Shown: piece after piece, positions 41,239-49,571 of the stretch | How positions within the stretch are numbered: the stretch's first letter is position 1 | Layout of the letters: every line of letters starts with the position of its first letter | Assembly (NCBI GenBank): GCA_034189325.1 | Contig: JAXHUM010000041.1 | Span: forward strand, 1-52,975 | Length of the DNA: 52,975 nt | From: JAXHUM01 sp034189325 | GTDB taxonomy: Bacteria; Desulfobacterota; DSM-4660; Desulfatiglandales; Desulfatiglandaceae | Direction: 5' to 3' | Program-made: the position numbers and the translations under genes | Notes under the pieces: model-generated | Database searches by the model: none | The model's input: only the letters and a program-made list of their open reading frames with translations | What the model was told of the DNA's origin: nothing

Positions 41239-44200
41239 TTATCTCCCATCTCTTTCCAGATCACACCTCAGGCACCTGACGGATTCTTCAAGCGCCTGCT
41301 CCTCTGTAAACCCTTTTTCCACCTCCCTGAAATCCCTTACCCGTTCTTCAGGGGTCTCTACTCCGATTTCTATTCTGGGCCTCTCCTCGGTAGTCTCGTC
41401 TTCCAGGGCCAGAGGTGTGTCTTTGCCCCTTACAGTCTTCTCATCCCGTATCTCGATTCTGCCCTTCACTCCTGCAAGGTATTTGTCGATAGCAATAGCG
41501 GCCCTCCTCCCCAGAGCAATCGCCTCTATCACAATACTTGGGCCGGTGGTAAAATCACCTCCCGCAAAGACTCCCGGAATGTTCGTCGCCATAGTGTTCT
41601 CGTCCACAACGAGACTGCCCCACAGGGCCCTTTCAAGCTGACTGTCTTCAGACAAGAAAGATATGTCAGGCGCTTGACCGATGGAGATAATGATCGTGTC
41701 CGCCTCCACCACCTGGGTCACCTTCTCATCAACGCTCAAAAAAGATCGTCCCTCTCCATCAAAAACGGTCATACTTCGAACAAACTCGATCCCGTTTATC
41801 CGACCATCCTGATGAATGATTTGCTTAGGCGCCCACATGGGATTGATAACAACACCCTCCTCAATCGCCTCTTCAATGTCTTTGTCCCATGCCGGCATCT
41901 CCTCCCTGGTCCTTCGATAGAATATTTGAACGTCCTGGGCGCCGACTCTCAGGACCGTCCTTGCCACATCTATGGCAACATTGCCTCCTCCGAGGACCAC
42001 TACCTTGCCCTTGACTTCTATCTCCTTACCGGCCCTGATATCGATTAAGAATGGAAGACCGTAATAAAGACCTTTCAAACCCTCTTCTTCTCCCTGTATG
42101 CCGATCCTTTTACTGGACTGGGCACCGGCACCGATAAACACCGCCTGATAACCTTCGTCCAAGAGGTCATTCACCGTATGTCGAGCGTCAATAGGAGAAT
42201 CATAGAGAATCTCAACGCCGCAGTTCCGGATATACTCTACCTCCTCGAGAATGACCGCCCGAGGGAGTCGAAATTCAGGGATAGCAATGCCCAACATACC
42301 TCCTGCCACTGACTGGGCCTCAAAGACGGTCACCCGGTATCCCATTTCAGCCAGAAAGTAGGCACATGTCAATCCAGCCGGGCCGGCACCCACTACAGCA
42401 ACCTTCTGTTCCTTGGTCACCGGAAACGGGTCTCTTGCCTGGCCGATATGTTCAAAATACCAGTCAGAAGCAAACCTTTTGAGCGAACGGATCGCTACGG
42501 GATCATCCAGCTCTCCACGCCGGCACTTGAACTCACAGGGATGAACGCAGATACGACCACAAACAGCCGGGAAGGGATTCCTTTCTCTTATAATGTCCAC
42601 TGAACGCGCATAGTCTCCGCTTGCAATAGCAGCAATGTAGTTGGGGACGTCAATCCCTGCCGGACAGGCGTGCTGGCAGGCGGAAATGACCATTGAATCG
42701 CATGTGGCCCCTGCACAACGGCGCTCCAGTATGTGATCCTCGTATTCTTCGAGAAAGTAAGCCAGTGTGGAAATGGCTGGTTTGGCGCATGTTTGGCCGA
42801 GCCCGCACAGAGATGCCTCTGTCATGGTTTCACCGAGGGCCTTTATTGTGTCGATATCTTCCAGCCGACCTTCCCCCCTGGTGATCCTGGTCAATATCTC
42901 AAGGACCTGCTTGGTGCCGAGCCGACAGGGTGCGCATTTTCCGCAGGACTCCGATTGGGTGAAGCTGAGAAAGAACCGGGCGATCTCCACCATGCAATTG
43001 TTTTCATCCATAACCACCATGCCGCCCGAGCCCATGATCGCCCCTATCCGCTGCAAGGTGTCATAGTCGATGGGAAGATTGAGATATTGTGCAGGGACAC
43101 AACCGCCCGAAGGCCCTCCCATCTGCACCGCTTTGAATTGTCTTCCCTTGGGTATGCCGCCGCCTATATCAAATATGACCTCCTTGACCGATACACCAAT
43201 AGGGACCTCCACCAGACCGGTGTTGTTCACCTTTCCGGCAAGGGAAAAAATCTTGGTGCCCTTGCTCTGTTCCGTGCCGACCTCCCCATACCAGGCCGCC
43301 CCTTTCTTAATGATAAGCGGGATGTTGGCCAGGGTCTCAACATTGTTGATATTGGTCGGCTTTTGATCCAACCCCTTCTGAGCCGGAAAGGGCGGCCTGG
43401 CCCGGGGCATGCCCCTTCTTCCTTCAATAGAGGCCATAAGGGCCGTTTCCTCGCCGCACACAAAGGCCCCTGCCCCCATTTTAAGATAAAGATCAAAATC
43501 AAAGCCGGTTCCCAGTATGTTCTCTCCCAGAAGACCCAGTTCCCTCATCTGTTCCAGGGCAATCGTCAGATGCCTTACGGCAATGGGATATTCCTCGCGG
43601 ACATACACATATCCATATTCGGCGCCTATAGCGTAGGCGCCGATCAGCATACCCTCGAGCACGGCATGGGGATCTCCCTCCAGCATGGCCCTATCCATGA
43701 AAGCCCCGGGGTCTCCCTCATCAGCATTGCACACAATATACTTGGGCTGACCAGCAGCCTGCCGGGCAAACTTCCATTTGAGTCCCGTTGGAAACCCGGC
43801 GCCTCCCCGACCCCTGAGTTTAGCAACAATGACCTCCTCTATCACCTCGTCCGCCGTCATTCTTGACAGGGCCTTGATAATCGCCTGATACCCACCTGCG
43901 GCAATATAGTGTTCAATATTGGTGGGATCGATTTTTCCGCAGTTGCCCAGGACTCTCTTTACCTGCTTTTGATAAAAGGGTATCTGGTTACGATAATGGA
44001 CCGGCCTTCCGGTTCCCCCATCCAGATAGGCCAGACGATCGATCAATCCGTTATTCTTGAGGGTGGTGCTTACTATCTCCCCGGCATCTTCCGGATCGAC
44101 TTCTTGATAGCTGATTCCTTGGGGATCAATGGAAATAACCGGAGCCTTGGCGCAAAACCCATGACAACCGGTAGCTCTCACTTCGACCGAGTCCGAGAGT

Positions 44201-44364
44201 CCCTGTCTCCTGATTTCAGACTCGAGGGCCTCCTTCACCTGGGCGGAGCCATAAGCCCTGCACCCCGTCATGCAGATATTGACAACTGTTCGGCCTTTCT
44301 TCATTCGGGCCAGGATCTTATTGCGAAACCACTCGAATTCTCCCACAGACAAGAGCTTATCCAT
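41239..44364 (-). CDS. NuoF-like NADH-binding subunit fused to thioredoxin-type 2Fe-2S and GltD-like domains
   Basis: 1041 residues. Residues 25-105: a 2Fe-2S thioredoxin-like domain with Cys pairs in VNICMTGCRAYG and ATGCHGFC. Residues 130-540: NuoF/HydB core with GRGGAGFPTGLKWKF (FMN/NADH), GAGAFVCGEETALMASIEGRRG, SLBB, and the 4Fe-4S motif ESCGKCAPCRLG...LCGLGQTC. Residues 550-1041: a GltD/DPD-type module with cysteine clusters (CQHACPAGIDVPNYI, CGRICVHPCEFKC), FAD motif VVGAGPAGLTCAYFLAEMG, NAD(P) motif VVLGGGNVAIDVARTVLR and GVFAGGDFTTGPSIVIEAI. It combines two pyridine-nucleotide sites and several clusters, consistent with electron splitting or transhydrogenation. It is coupled to nuoE (3 bp) and metV. 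Confidence 0.9.
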   Translation of the reverse strand: MDKLLSVGEFEWFRNKILARMKKGRTVVNICMTGCRAYGSAQVKEALESEIRRQGLSDSVEVRATGCHGFCAKAPVISIDPQGISYQEVDPEDAGEIVSTTLKNNGLIDRLAYLDGGTGRPVHYRNQIPFYQKQVKRVLGNCGKIDPTNIEHYIAAGGYQAIIKALSRMTADEVIEEVIVAKLRGRGGAGFPTGLKWKFARQAAGQPKYIVCNADEGDPGAFMDRAMLEGDPHAVLEGMLIGAYAIGAEYGYVYVREEYPIAVRHLTIALEQMRELGLLGENILGTGFDFDLYLKMGAGAFVCGEETALMASIEGRRGMPRARPPFPAQKGLDQKPTNINNVETLANIPLIIKKGAAWYGEVGTEQSKGTKIFSLAGKVNNTGLVEVPIGVSVKEVIFDIGGGIPKGRQFKAVQMGGPSGGCVPAQYLNLPIDYDTLQRIGAIMGSGGMVVMDENNCMVEIARFFLSFTQSESCGKCAPCRLGTKQVLEILTRITRGEGRLEDIDTIKALGETMTEASLCGLGQTCAKPAISTLAYFLEEYEDHILERRCAGATCDSMVISACQHACPAGIDVPNYIAAIASGDYARSVDIIRERNPFPAVCGRICVHPCEFKCRRGELDDPVAIRSLKRFASDWYFEHIGQARDPFPVTKEQKVAVVGAGPAGLTCAYFLAEMGYRVTVFEAQSVAGGMLGIAIPEFRLPRAVILEEVEYIRNCGVEILYDSPIDARHTVNDLLDEGYQAVFIGAGAQSSKRIGIQGEEEGLKGLYYGLPFLIDIRAGKEIEVKGKVVVLGGGNVAIDVARTVLRVGAQDVQIFYRRTREEMPAWDKDIEEAIEEGVVINPMWAPKQIIHQDGRINGIEFVRSMTVFDGEGRSFLSVDEKVTQVVEADTIIISIGQAPDISFLSEDSQLERALWGSLVVDENTMATNIPGVFAGGDFTTGPSIVIEAIALGRRAAIAIDKYLAGVKGRIEIRDEKTVRGKDTPLALEDETTEERPRIEIGVETPEERVRDFREVEKGFTEEQALEESVRCLRCDLERDGR

Positions 44365-44367
44365 GGC

Positions 44368-44853
44368 TTATCGCTCCACTTCTTTCCCTTTATATTGCGC
44401 CAACACATTGGCCACCTTGTTAGGAGAGATCTTCCCGTAGTAGGTCTGGTTGACCATCATTGCCGGGGCAAGAAAACAGGCCCCAAGACAGGCCACCGTC
44501 TCCAGTGTAAATCGATAGTCGGAATCTGTTTCTCCCTCTTCAAGATCGAGTTCCTTTTTCATGAATCTGAGGATGCTTCGTCCTCCTTTGACATGGCACG
44601 CCGTACCTCGACAAACCTTAACCACATACTTGCCCTTTGGTTCCTGGGTAAAGCCGGCATAAAAGGTAATCACACCCTGGACCTGACTTGAAAATATATT
44701 AAGGCCCTCCGCAATGGTCTCAATGCACGGGGCCGGGATATAACCGAAGGCCTCCTGAACTTCCTGCAGAAGGGGAATCAGAGACCATTTCCGATTCTTG
44801 TGTTTATCAATTATGGATGAGAGCACCCCCCAATCGATCTCTTTTTGTTCCAT
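44368..44853 (-). CDS. NuoE-like 2Fe-2S subunit
   Basis: 161 residues; thioredoxin-fold 2Fe-2S protein of the NuoE/HydC type. The cluster ligands are Cys81 and Cys86 (VCRGTACHV) and Cys122 and Cys126 (ACLGACFLAP). The N-terminal helical domain has LIPLLQEVQEAFGYIP, as in NuoE. It pairs with the NuoF-like subunit to carry electrons from NADH. It starts at an ATG with GGAAGC-type weak site, 43 bp after the NuoG-like gene. Confidence 0.93.
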   Translation of the reverse strand: MEQKEIDWGVLSSIIDKHKNRKWSLIPLLQEVQEAFGYIPAPCIETIAEGLNIFSSQVQGVITFYAGFTQEPKGKYVVKVCRGTACHVKGGRSILRFMKKELDLEEGETDSDYRFTLETVACLGACFLAPAMMVNQTYYGKISPNKVANVLAQYKGKEVER

Positions 44854-44896
44854 CCGTTGCTTCCTTTCAGGTCGGTGCGACCTTTGGGCAGAGGGC

Positions 44897-47560
44897 CTAA
44901 GGCCTATTTCTCTGATCGAGCCTTATGATTTTGACCTCACATCTGTTTTCAAGAGAACATGTTTTGTCCGACGCCGGTAGGTCCAACAGCTCCAAGGCCT
45001 CATTTCCGTTGAATCCGGTGGGCACAAAAATGAGGCCCTGTCTCATTCCTTTTACCACACAGATCTCCCGCTCCAGTGCGCCATACCTGGATTCTACCCG
45101 GATACGGTCTCCGTCGCGCATATTCAATTTCTTCCCATCCTCCAAGGAGACCTCTATGGCTCCTCCCACATTGAAGTAGGATAGACGATCAGAATGTTCT
45201 GTGCGCGTGCCGCTGCCGAGATGATAGCGGGTGCCCCCCAGCAGGGCCGTGAAAGGGTAGTCATCATCCAATGCCTTCTGTTTTGCAAAGAGAACGGGAA
45301 AGAAAGGAATCTTGTCCCCCTCTTTCATAGGGGACGGGAGGCCTTTGGCATCACTTTCCTGTGCCCAGGCGGCACCTCTTCGACCGTTTAATCGGGAATA
45401 CATCGGCACAGACCGGGCGATCTCATCCCTGATCCTATCGAGAGTATTGGCCTGCATGTTGGCGTCCATCTGTTTGGCAAGTCTGACGAGGATGTCCCAA
45501 TCAGCCTTTGCCTGTCCCGGGGGAGGGACAACGTTGGTAAAGCTCTGAATACGGCCCTCCATATTGGTAAAGGACCCGCTCTTTTCACAAAAGGCGGCCC
45601 CTGGGAGAAGGACCTCCGCCATTTTGGCGATCTCGCTCGAAAGGATGTCCTGGACCACCAAAAGATCGAGGCGTTCCAACGCCGCTCTTACCCGTTCACG
45701 TTGAGGAAAACTTCTGAGAGGATTTTCCCCCATAACATACAGGGCCTTGAGATTCCCCTTTTCCATCTCCTCTACCATTCGAAACAGGTGAAGCCCTGGG
45801 TCCGGCGACAATCCGGTTCCCCAAGTGCGCTCCCACTCTTTTCTCGCCCCTTGATCACGAAGCGGCCGTCGTCCGGGGAGAGCATCAGGCACAGCTCCCA
45901 TATCCCACGCTCCAGCCTGATTGTTTTCCTTTGCCAGGACAAACAGGCCTCCTCCGACGCGACCTATGCTTCCCGTCATAAGCATCAGGTTTAGAATTGA
46001 CTCCACCGATTGGATCGCATCATCCTGTCTCAGAATACCTTCGCCTATCACGACGGCTGTTTTTTTCCCTTTCAGCAATTCCACGGCCTTTTCCATTTCA
46101 GTCATCTCTAATCCCGCCGAAAGGCACAGCCTCTCGGCGTTAAAGGAGGAAAGACCGTCGCAATACATGTCAAAACCATCGGTGAATCGCTCGATGTAAG
46201 AAGAGTCATGAGAGAATTTCTTCCATAGACAGGCCGCAAGACAATTCACCATATCGGCGTCACTGTTGGGAGAAGTCTGAAACCAAAGGGAGGAAAAGGG
46301 GACCAGATCGGTCTTGCGGGGGTCTGCCAAAATCAGGGGGATACCTTTTTTGAAGGCCCTCTTCAGATAGTAGCCGGCAACAGGAACTGAATGGCATGGG
46401 TCGGCACCCAAAACTAGGATCGACTCCGCATCCTCAAGCATGCTGAGGGGAGTGCGCCAGCGGCCGCCGATCCTTTCATCGATTGATTTCAAGACCTCTC
46501 TGCCTGCCATTGAACCGCTGTTGTCTATATGATTTGTCCCCAGGAGTACCCTTGCGATCTTCTGGAAAAGATAATTCTCTTCATTGGTGCATTTTGACGA
46601 TCCGATAAAGCCTATGCTTTGGGGGCCGAAATCTTTTTTGATGTCCGACAATCGTCGAACAGCAAGGTCTATTGCCTCATCCCATGACACAACCGTCAAT
46701 TGACCCTGTTTTCGGATCATCGGTGTGAGAAGCCTCTCTTCGGTATTCAGAAAATCATGGGCAAAATGCCCCCTAACACAGAGGGTTGAGCCGTTGATGG
46801 AATCTGCGTCGTGTGCCGGATTCACCTCAACGACCTTGTCGTAGGAAACGCCCATGAGAAGGGAGCACCCTATTCCGCAGAACCCGCATATGGCAGGAGA
46901 TTCCCTCTCCGGAGTGCCCGCATATCCGAAGTGTTTTGTCGAGAGGGCCCCTGTGGGGCACATGGAGACGCATACCCCGCAGAAGGTACAGTTGGATTCC
47001 TCCAGGCCTCGGTCATGAACCGTTGCCGGTCTTGCGCAAAAACCCCTCTGGTTATAATCGATCGCCCCTGTTACGACCAGCTCGTGATCCGCTCTGATAC
47101 ATTTGCCGCAGAGGATACACTTACTCAGATCTCTGATGATAAAGGGATTTGCCTGTTCCAAGGGTCGATAATTAGGAGTAGCGTAGAGGTTTGTCGGCCC
47201 CAGTCCCAGGTTCGCTGCAATCTGACGTAATTGGCATCGATTTCCCTTGTTGCACACAATGCAGGATTCAGGATGTTCCGCCATCATCAGGCGGACGATA
47301 TTGGTCCTGTGCCTTAACACCCGAGGAGAGTCTGTAACAATGGACATATTCGGGGCAACAGGCGTCACGCAAGAGGCCAACATACGACCGCTTTTTTCGT
47401 CCTCCACAAGGCACAGGCGGCAGGCCCCGAATGGCTCAAGCTCCGGATGGTAACAGAGTCTGGGGATGACAATGCCCTGTTCATCGGCCAACTCCATGAT
47501 GCTGGTCCCGGCGCGAGCGGAGAACCTTTCTCCATTGATGGACAGAATTATCTCTTCCAA
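44897..47560 (-). CDS. NuoG/FdhA-like molybdopterin-family iron-sulfur subunit without a catalytic Cys/Sec
   Basis: 887 residues. N-terminal 2Fe-2S domain (C in RLCYHPELEPFGACRLC), His/Cys 4Fe-4S domain (HPESCIVCNKGNRC), two 4Fe-4S motifs (CILCGKC, CTFCGVCVSMCP), then the molybdopterin-oxidoreductase fold starting with CGFCGIGCSLL. In formate dehydrogenases the active-site Cys/Sec lies in a motif like ARVUHGPSVAG. The equivalent segment here reads HIDNSGSMAG, with Asp and Asn where Sec and His should be. It is therefore unlikely to be a formate dehydrogenase and is more like NuoG, serving as an electron conduit. It is 13 bp after metF1 on the minus strand. Confidence 0.88.
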   Translation of the reverse strand: MEEIILSINGERFSARAGTSIMELADEQGIVIPRLCYHPELEPFGACRLCLVEDEKSGRMLASCVTPVAPNMSIVTDSPRVLRHRTNIVRLMMAEHPESCIVCNKGNRCQLRQIAANLGLGPTNLYATPNYRPLEQANPFIIRDLSKCILCGKCIRADHELVVTGAIDYNQRGFCARPATVHDRGLEESNCTFCGVCVSMCPTGALSTKHFGYAGTPERESPAICGFCGIGCSLLMGVSYDKVVEVNPAHDADSINGSTLCVRGHFAHDFLNTEERLLTPMIRKQGQLTVVSWDEAIDLAVRRLSDIKKDFGPQSIGFIGSSKCTNEENYLFQKIARVLLGTNHIDNSGSMAGREVLKSIDERIGGRWRTPLSMLEDAESILVLGADPCHSVPVAGYYLKRAFKKGIPLILADPRKTDLVPFSSLWFQTSPNSDADMVNCLAACLWKKFSHDSSYIERFTDGFDMYCDGLSSFNAERLCLSAGLEMTEMEKAVELLKGKKTAVVIGEGILRQDDAIQSVESILNLMLMTGSIGRVGGGLFVLAKENNQAGAWDMGAVPDALPGRRPLRDQGARKEWERTWGTGLSPDPGLHLFRMVEEMEKGNLKALYVMGENPLRSFPQRERVRAALERLDLLVVQDILSSEIAKMAEVLLPGAAFCEKSGSFTNMEGRIQSFTNVVPPPGQAKADWDILVRLAKQMDANMQANTLDRIRDEIARSVPMYSRLNGRRGAAWAQESDAKGLPSPMKEGDKIPFFPVLFAKQKALDDDYPFTALLGGTRYHLGSGTRTEHSDRLSYFNVGGAIEVSLEDGKKLNMRDGDRIRVESRYGALEREICVVKGMRQGLIFVPTGFNGNEALELLDLPASDKTCSLENRCEVKIIRLDQRNRP

Positions 47561-47573
47561 TCGACTCTCCTTG

Positions 47574-48449
47574 TCATTTCAATTTTGCCGCATCAAGGTA
47601 CCATCGGAGCTTCTCTTCCCCCCCGATGGTTATGACATGAACACCTTGGCAGAGATCTTTGAGGCTATTGACGATATCGGCGAAAAGTTCGATGCTTGCC
47701 CGCTGCTTATCGGGAGCTGCAGCCATTTTCTTGATAACCCAATCCGGCACCAGGCCGGATTTGAGATGACGATTCAGAAAATGGGCCATCCCGGCAGTCC
47801 TTAGGATCATCACTTCGGCAATGATTGGAACCCCAAAGGTCTTTGCCTGCTTCATGAACTTTTCAAAATGGGCCACGTCAAACACCGGTGTCGTCAGAAA
47901 GTAACCGGCGCCGATATTGGTCATCTCCTCCATCTCTTTCATTTCCAGCTCGGGCACGTTTTTGCCCCATCCCGACTCGACACCGGAGCCCAAAACAAAT
48001 TCCGCCTTTGATGTCAGCTCCTTGCCTTCGACAGACAGGCCTTGTTTCATATGCTCCAATACGGAGGAGAGTTTCCCGGAATCGACATGAAAGAACATCA
48101 TCTCCTGAAGACTATCGCCTGTAATTCGATAATCTTCGGTAAACACGAGGAGGTTTTCTATGCCTGTTTGATGGGCCAGCAGGAGATCTTTTTCCAGTTG
48201 GGGTCGATTCTTGTCCCGTGTCGTTGTCTGGTATATGGCCTCAAACCTGTTCTCTTTGAGGAGCTGGCATGTCTTGATCGTCTCTCCAACGATCCCCTCG
48301 ACCTCCACTTCAGAGACTGAAACACCGTCCACACGCCCCCGAACAAGCTCCATTTTTCTGACGAGTTCCTCAGGGTCATCATCAGCGGGCGAGTGTAATT
48401 CCGATGTTACGACAAATCGCCCCTTCCGAAGGGCTTCTCTCAGATTCAT
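47574..48449 (-). CDS. Divergent MetF paralogue
   Basis: 291 residues of the MetF fold, first gene of the cluster, with a strong AAGGAGG site. The catalytic-type Glu is kept (VVTSELHSPAD) and so is the FAD-site Asp (FTEDY, Gly to Glu change). The folate-site markers are lost: VTDHQ/VTDNP becomes VSEVE, and the Gln of the ITQFFFD segment becomes Thr (FLTTPVFD). A change of substrate, or a structural or electron-transfer role within the complex, is likely. It shares little identity with the metF at the far end of the cluster, so it is not a recent duplicate. Confidence 0.8.
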   Translation of the reverse strand: MNLREALRKGRFVVTSELHSPADDDPEELVRKMELVRGRVDGVSVSEVEVEGIVGETIKTCQLLKENRFEAIYQTTTRDKNRPQLEKDLLLAHQTGIENLLVFTEDYRITGDSLQEMMFFHVDSGKLSSVLEHMKQGLSVEGKELTSKAEFVLGSGVESGWGKNVPELEMKEMEEMTNIGAGYFLTTPVFDVAHFEKFMKQAKTFGVPIIAEVMILRTAGMAHFLNRHLKSGLVPDWVIKKMAAAPDKQRASIELFADIVNSLKDLCQGVHVITIGGEEKLRWYLDAAKLK

Positions 48450-48526
48450 CTCATCCTCCTTCCATGAGATTATAGGTCGTAATACTCGGGAGGAGAGACC
48501 AAGGCCGGCATTGAACCACCTTACCC

Positions 48527-48545
48527 GGGGAGGTGCACCCTCCCC
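48527..48545. other. Hairpin between metF paralogue and response-regulator gene
   Basis: GGGGAGG/CCTCCCC seven-base stem with loop TGCAC. No T-run follows on either strand, so it may be a weak or Rho-assisted terminator of the upstream regulator gene. Confidence 0.35.
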
Positions 48546-48567
48546 TTCTTATTGAAAGGCTTCCTGA

Positions 48568-49140
48568 TCATCCCAAGCCGAGTAAACGGGCAACTTCCTC
48601 TTTCAGTCGGGGTAGTGGAAAAGGCTTTGAAAAACAGATATCCGCGCCGTACTCTTTCATTTTCTTGAATTTTTCTTCATCGAGATACGCAGATAAGACT
48701 ATGATTTTTATGTTCTTCGTCTCTTCATTCTCTTTGATCTTCCTGCATACTTCATAGCCCTTGATATCAGGCATCATAATATCGAGTATCAAAAGGTGAG
48801 GTCGGAAATGATTCACCTGAAGACCCGCCTCAAAACCGTCTGAAGCGGAAATGACTTCATAATCATGTTCATCCTCTTCCAATGCCTGCACTATCGTCTC
48901 GACAATAATTAGGTCATCGTCGACCACAAGAATTCTCTTTCTCTCTCCCATGGCCTCCTCTTCGGGAATCGGTATCCCCTGTTTCCTCATAAAACTTTCC
49001 AAATCTTTTTTCTTTATTCGACGATGCCCACCCACCGTCTTGTAGGCCTTTATGTGACCGGCGTCTACCCAGTTTATAATGGTCTTGGAAGAGACATTAC
49101 AATATTGACTCGCCTTAAAAACAGTCAGCACTTCATCCAT
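48568..49140 (-). CDS. Excisionase/MerR-type HTH fused to a response-regulator receiver
   Basis: 190 residues from the ATG at 49140, nine bases after AAGGAG. Residues 1-60: a helix-turn-helix of the excisionase class (KASQYCNVSSKTIINWVDAGHIKAYKTVGGHRRIKKKDLESFM). Residues 72-190: a receiver with the acidic DDD, the phospho-acceptor Asp in LLILDIMMPDIKG, and Lys in CFSKPFP. The DNA-binding domain precedes the receiver, the reverse of the usual order. It lies directly upstream of the metF cluster and downstream of a PAS kinase on the same strand, so it may link kinase and cluster; this is inference. Confidence 0.87.
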   Translation of the reverse strand: MDEVLTVFKASQYCNVSSKTIINWVDAGHIKAYKTVGGHRRIKKKDLESFMRKQGIPIPEEEAMGERKRILVVDDDLIIVETIVQALEEDEHDYEVISASDGFEAGLQVNHFRPHLLILDIMMPDIKGYEVCRKIKENEETKNIKIIVLSAYLDEEKFKKMKEYGADICFSKPFPLPRLKEEVARLLGLG

Positions 49141-49571
49141 AAACAGCACTCCTTAAAGATTCTTTTTGTATTAGCTATTATATTTATTTTAGCTTTTCTA
49201 GTATGTCAAGAACTTTTTCACCTTTTCACAAAAAAATATTTTCTGCAATTATTGAAATAACTGGCTGGCCCTTCAAAACAAGAGAATCGTTCTCCGAACG
49301 ACCGGCAAACACTTGCATGAGACTTTCTTATATCTGGTCAACAGGGTCTAAGGGAATCAATCCTATGAAGATCTTCAGGGGGATGGGGAGATTGACGAGG
49401 CAATGTCCCTGATATTGTATTTGAATGCGGTTTTGCAGGGTTTTAAGGCCTTCTGGTCGGGGAGTCTGTTGCAGGTCCTCAGGGATTCATGGGATGAGCG
49501 TGGGGGAAGTCGAGACGCTATTATGAGAACCAATGGTATCCCGATTATCGTGGATACTGCGGCACAGCCTC
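49141..49571. other. Gap between regulator and PAS-kinase genes
   Basis: On the plus strand a frame open from 49352 to 49597 reads as protein-like (EIDEAMSLILYLNAVLQGFKAFWSG... IPIIVDTAAQPLIQDFLDE), with an ATG at 49403 but only a weak, too-close GAGG. It overlaps the kinase end by 26 bp. It may be a small or decayed gene; otherwise nothing is seen. Confidence 0.3.

Noticed and set aside
42733..43866. 377-codon plus-strand ORF
   Set aside because: Antisense shadow of the NuoF-GltD gene, low-complexity composition and no motifs.
44897..47560. Annotation as catalytic formate dehydrogenase
   Set aside because: The active-site Cys/Sec and His are replaced; only the fold is shared.
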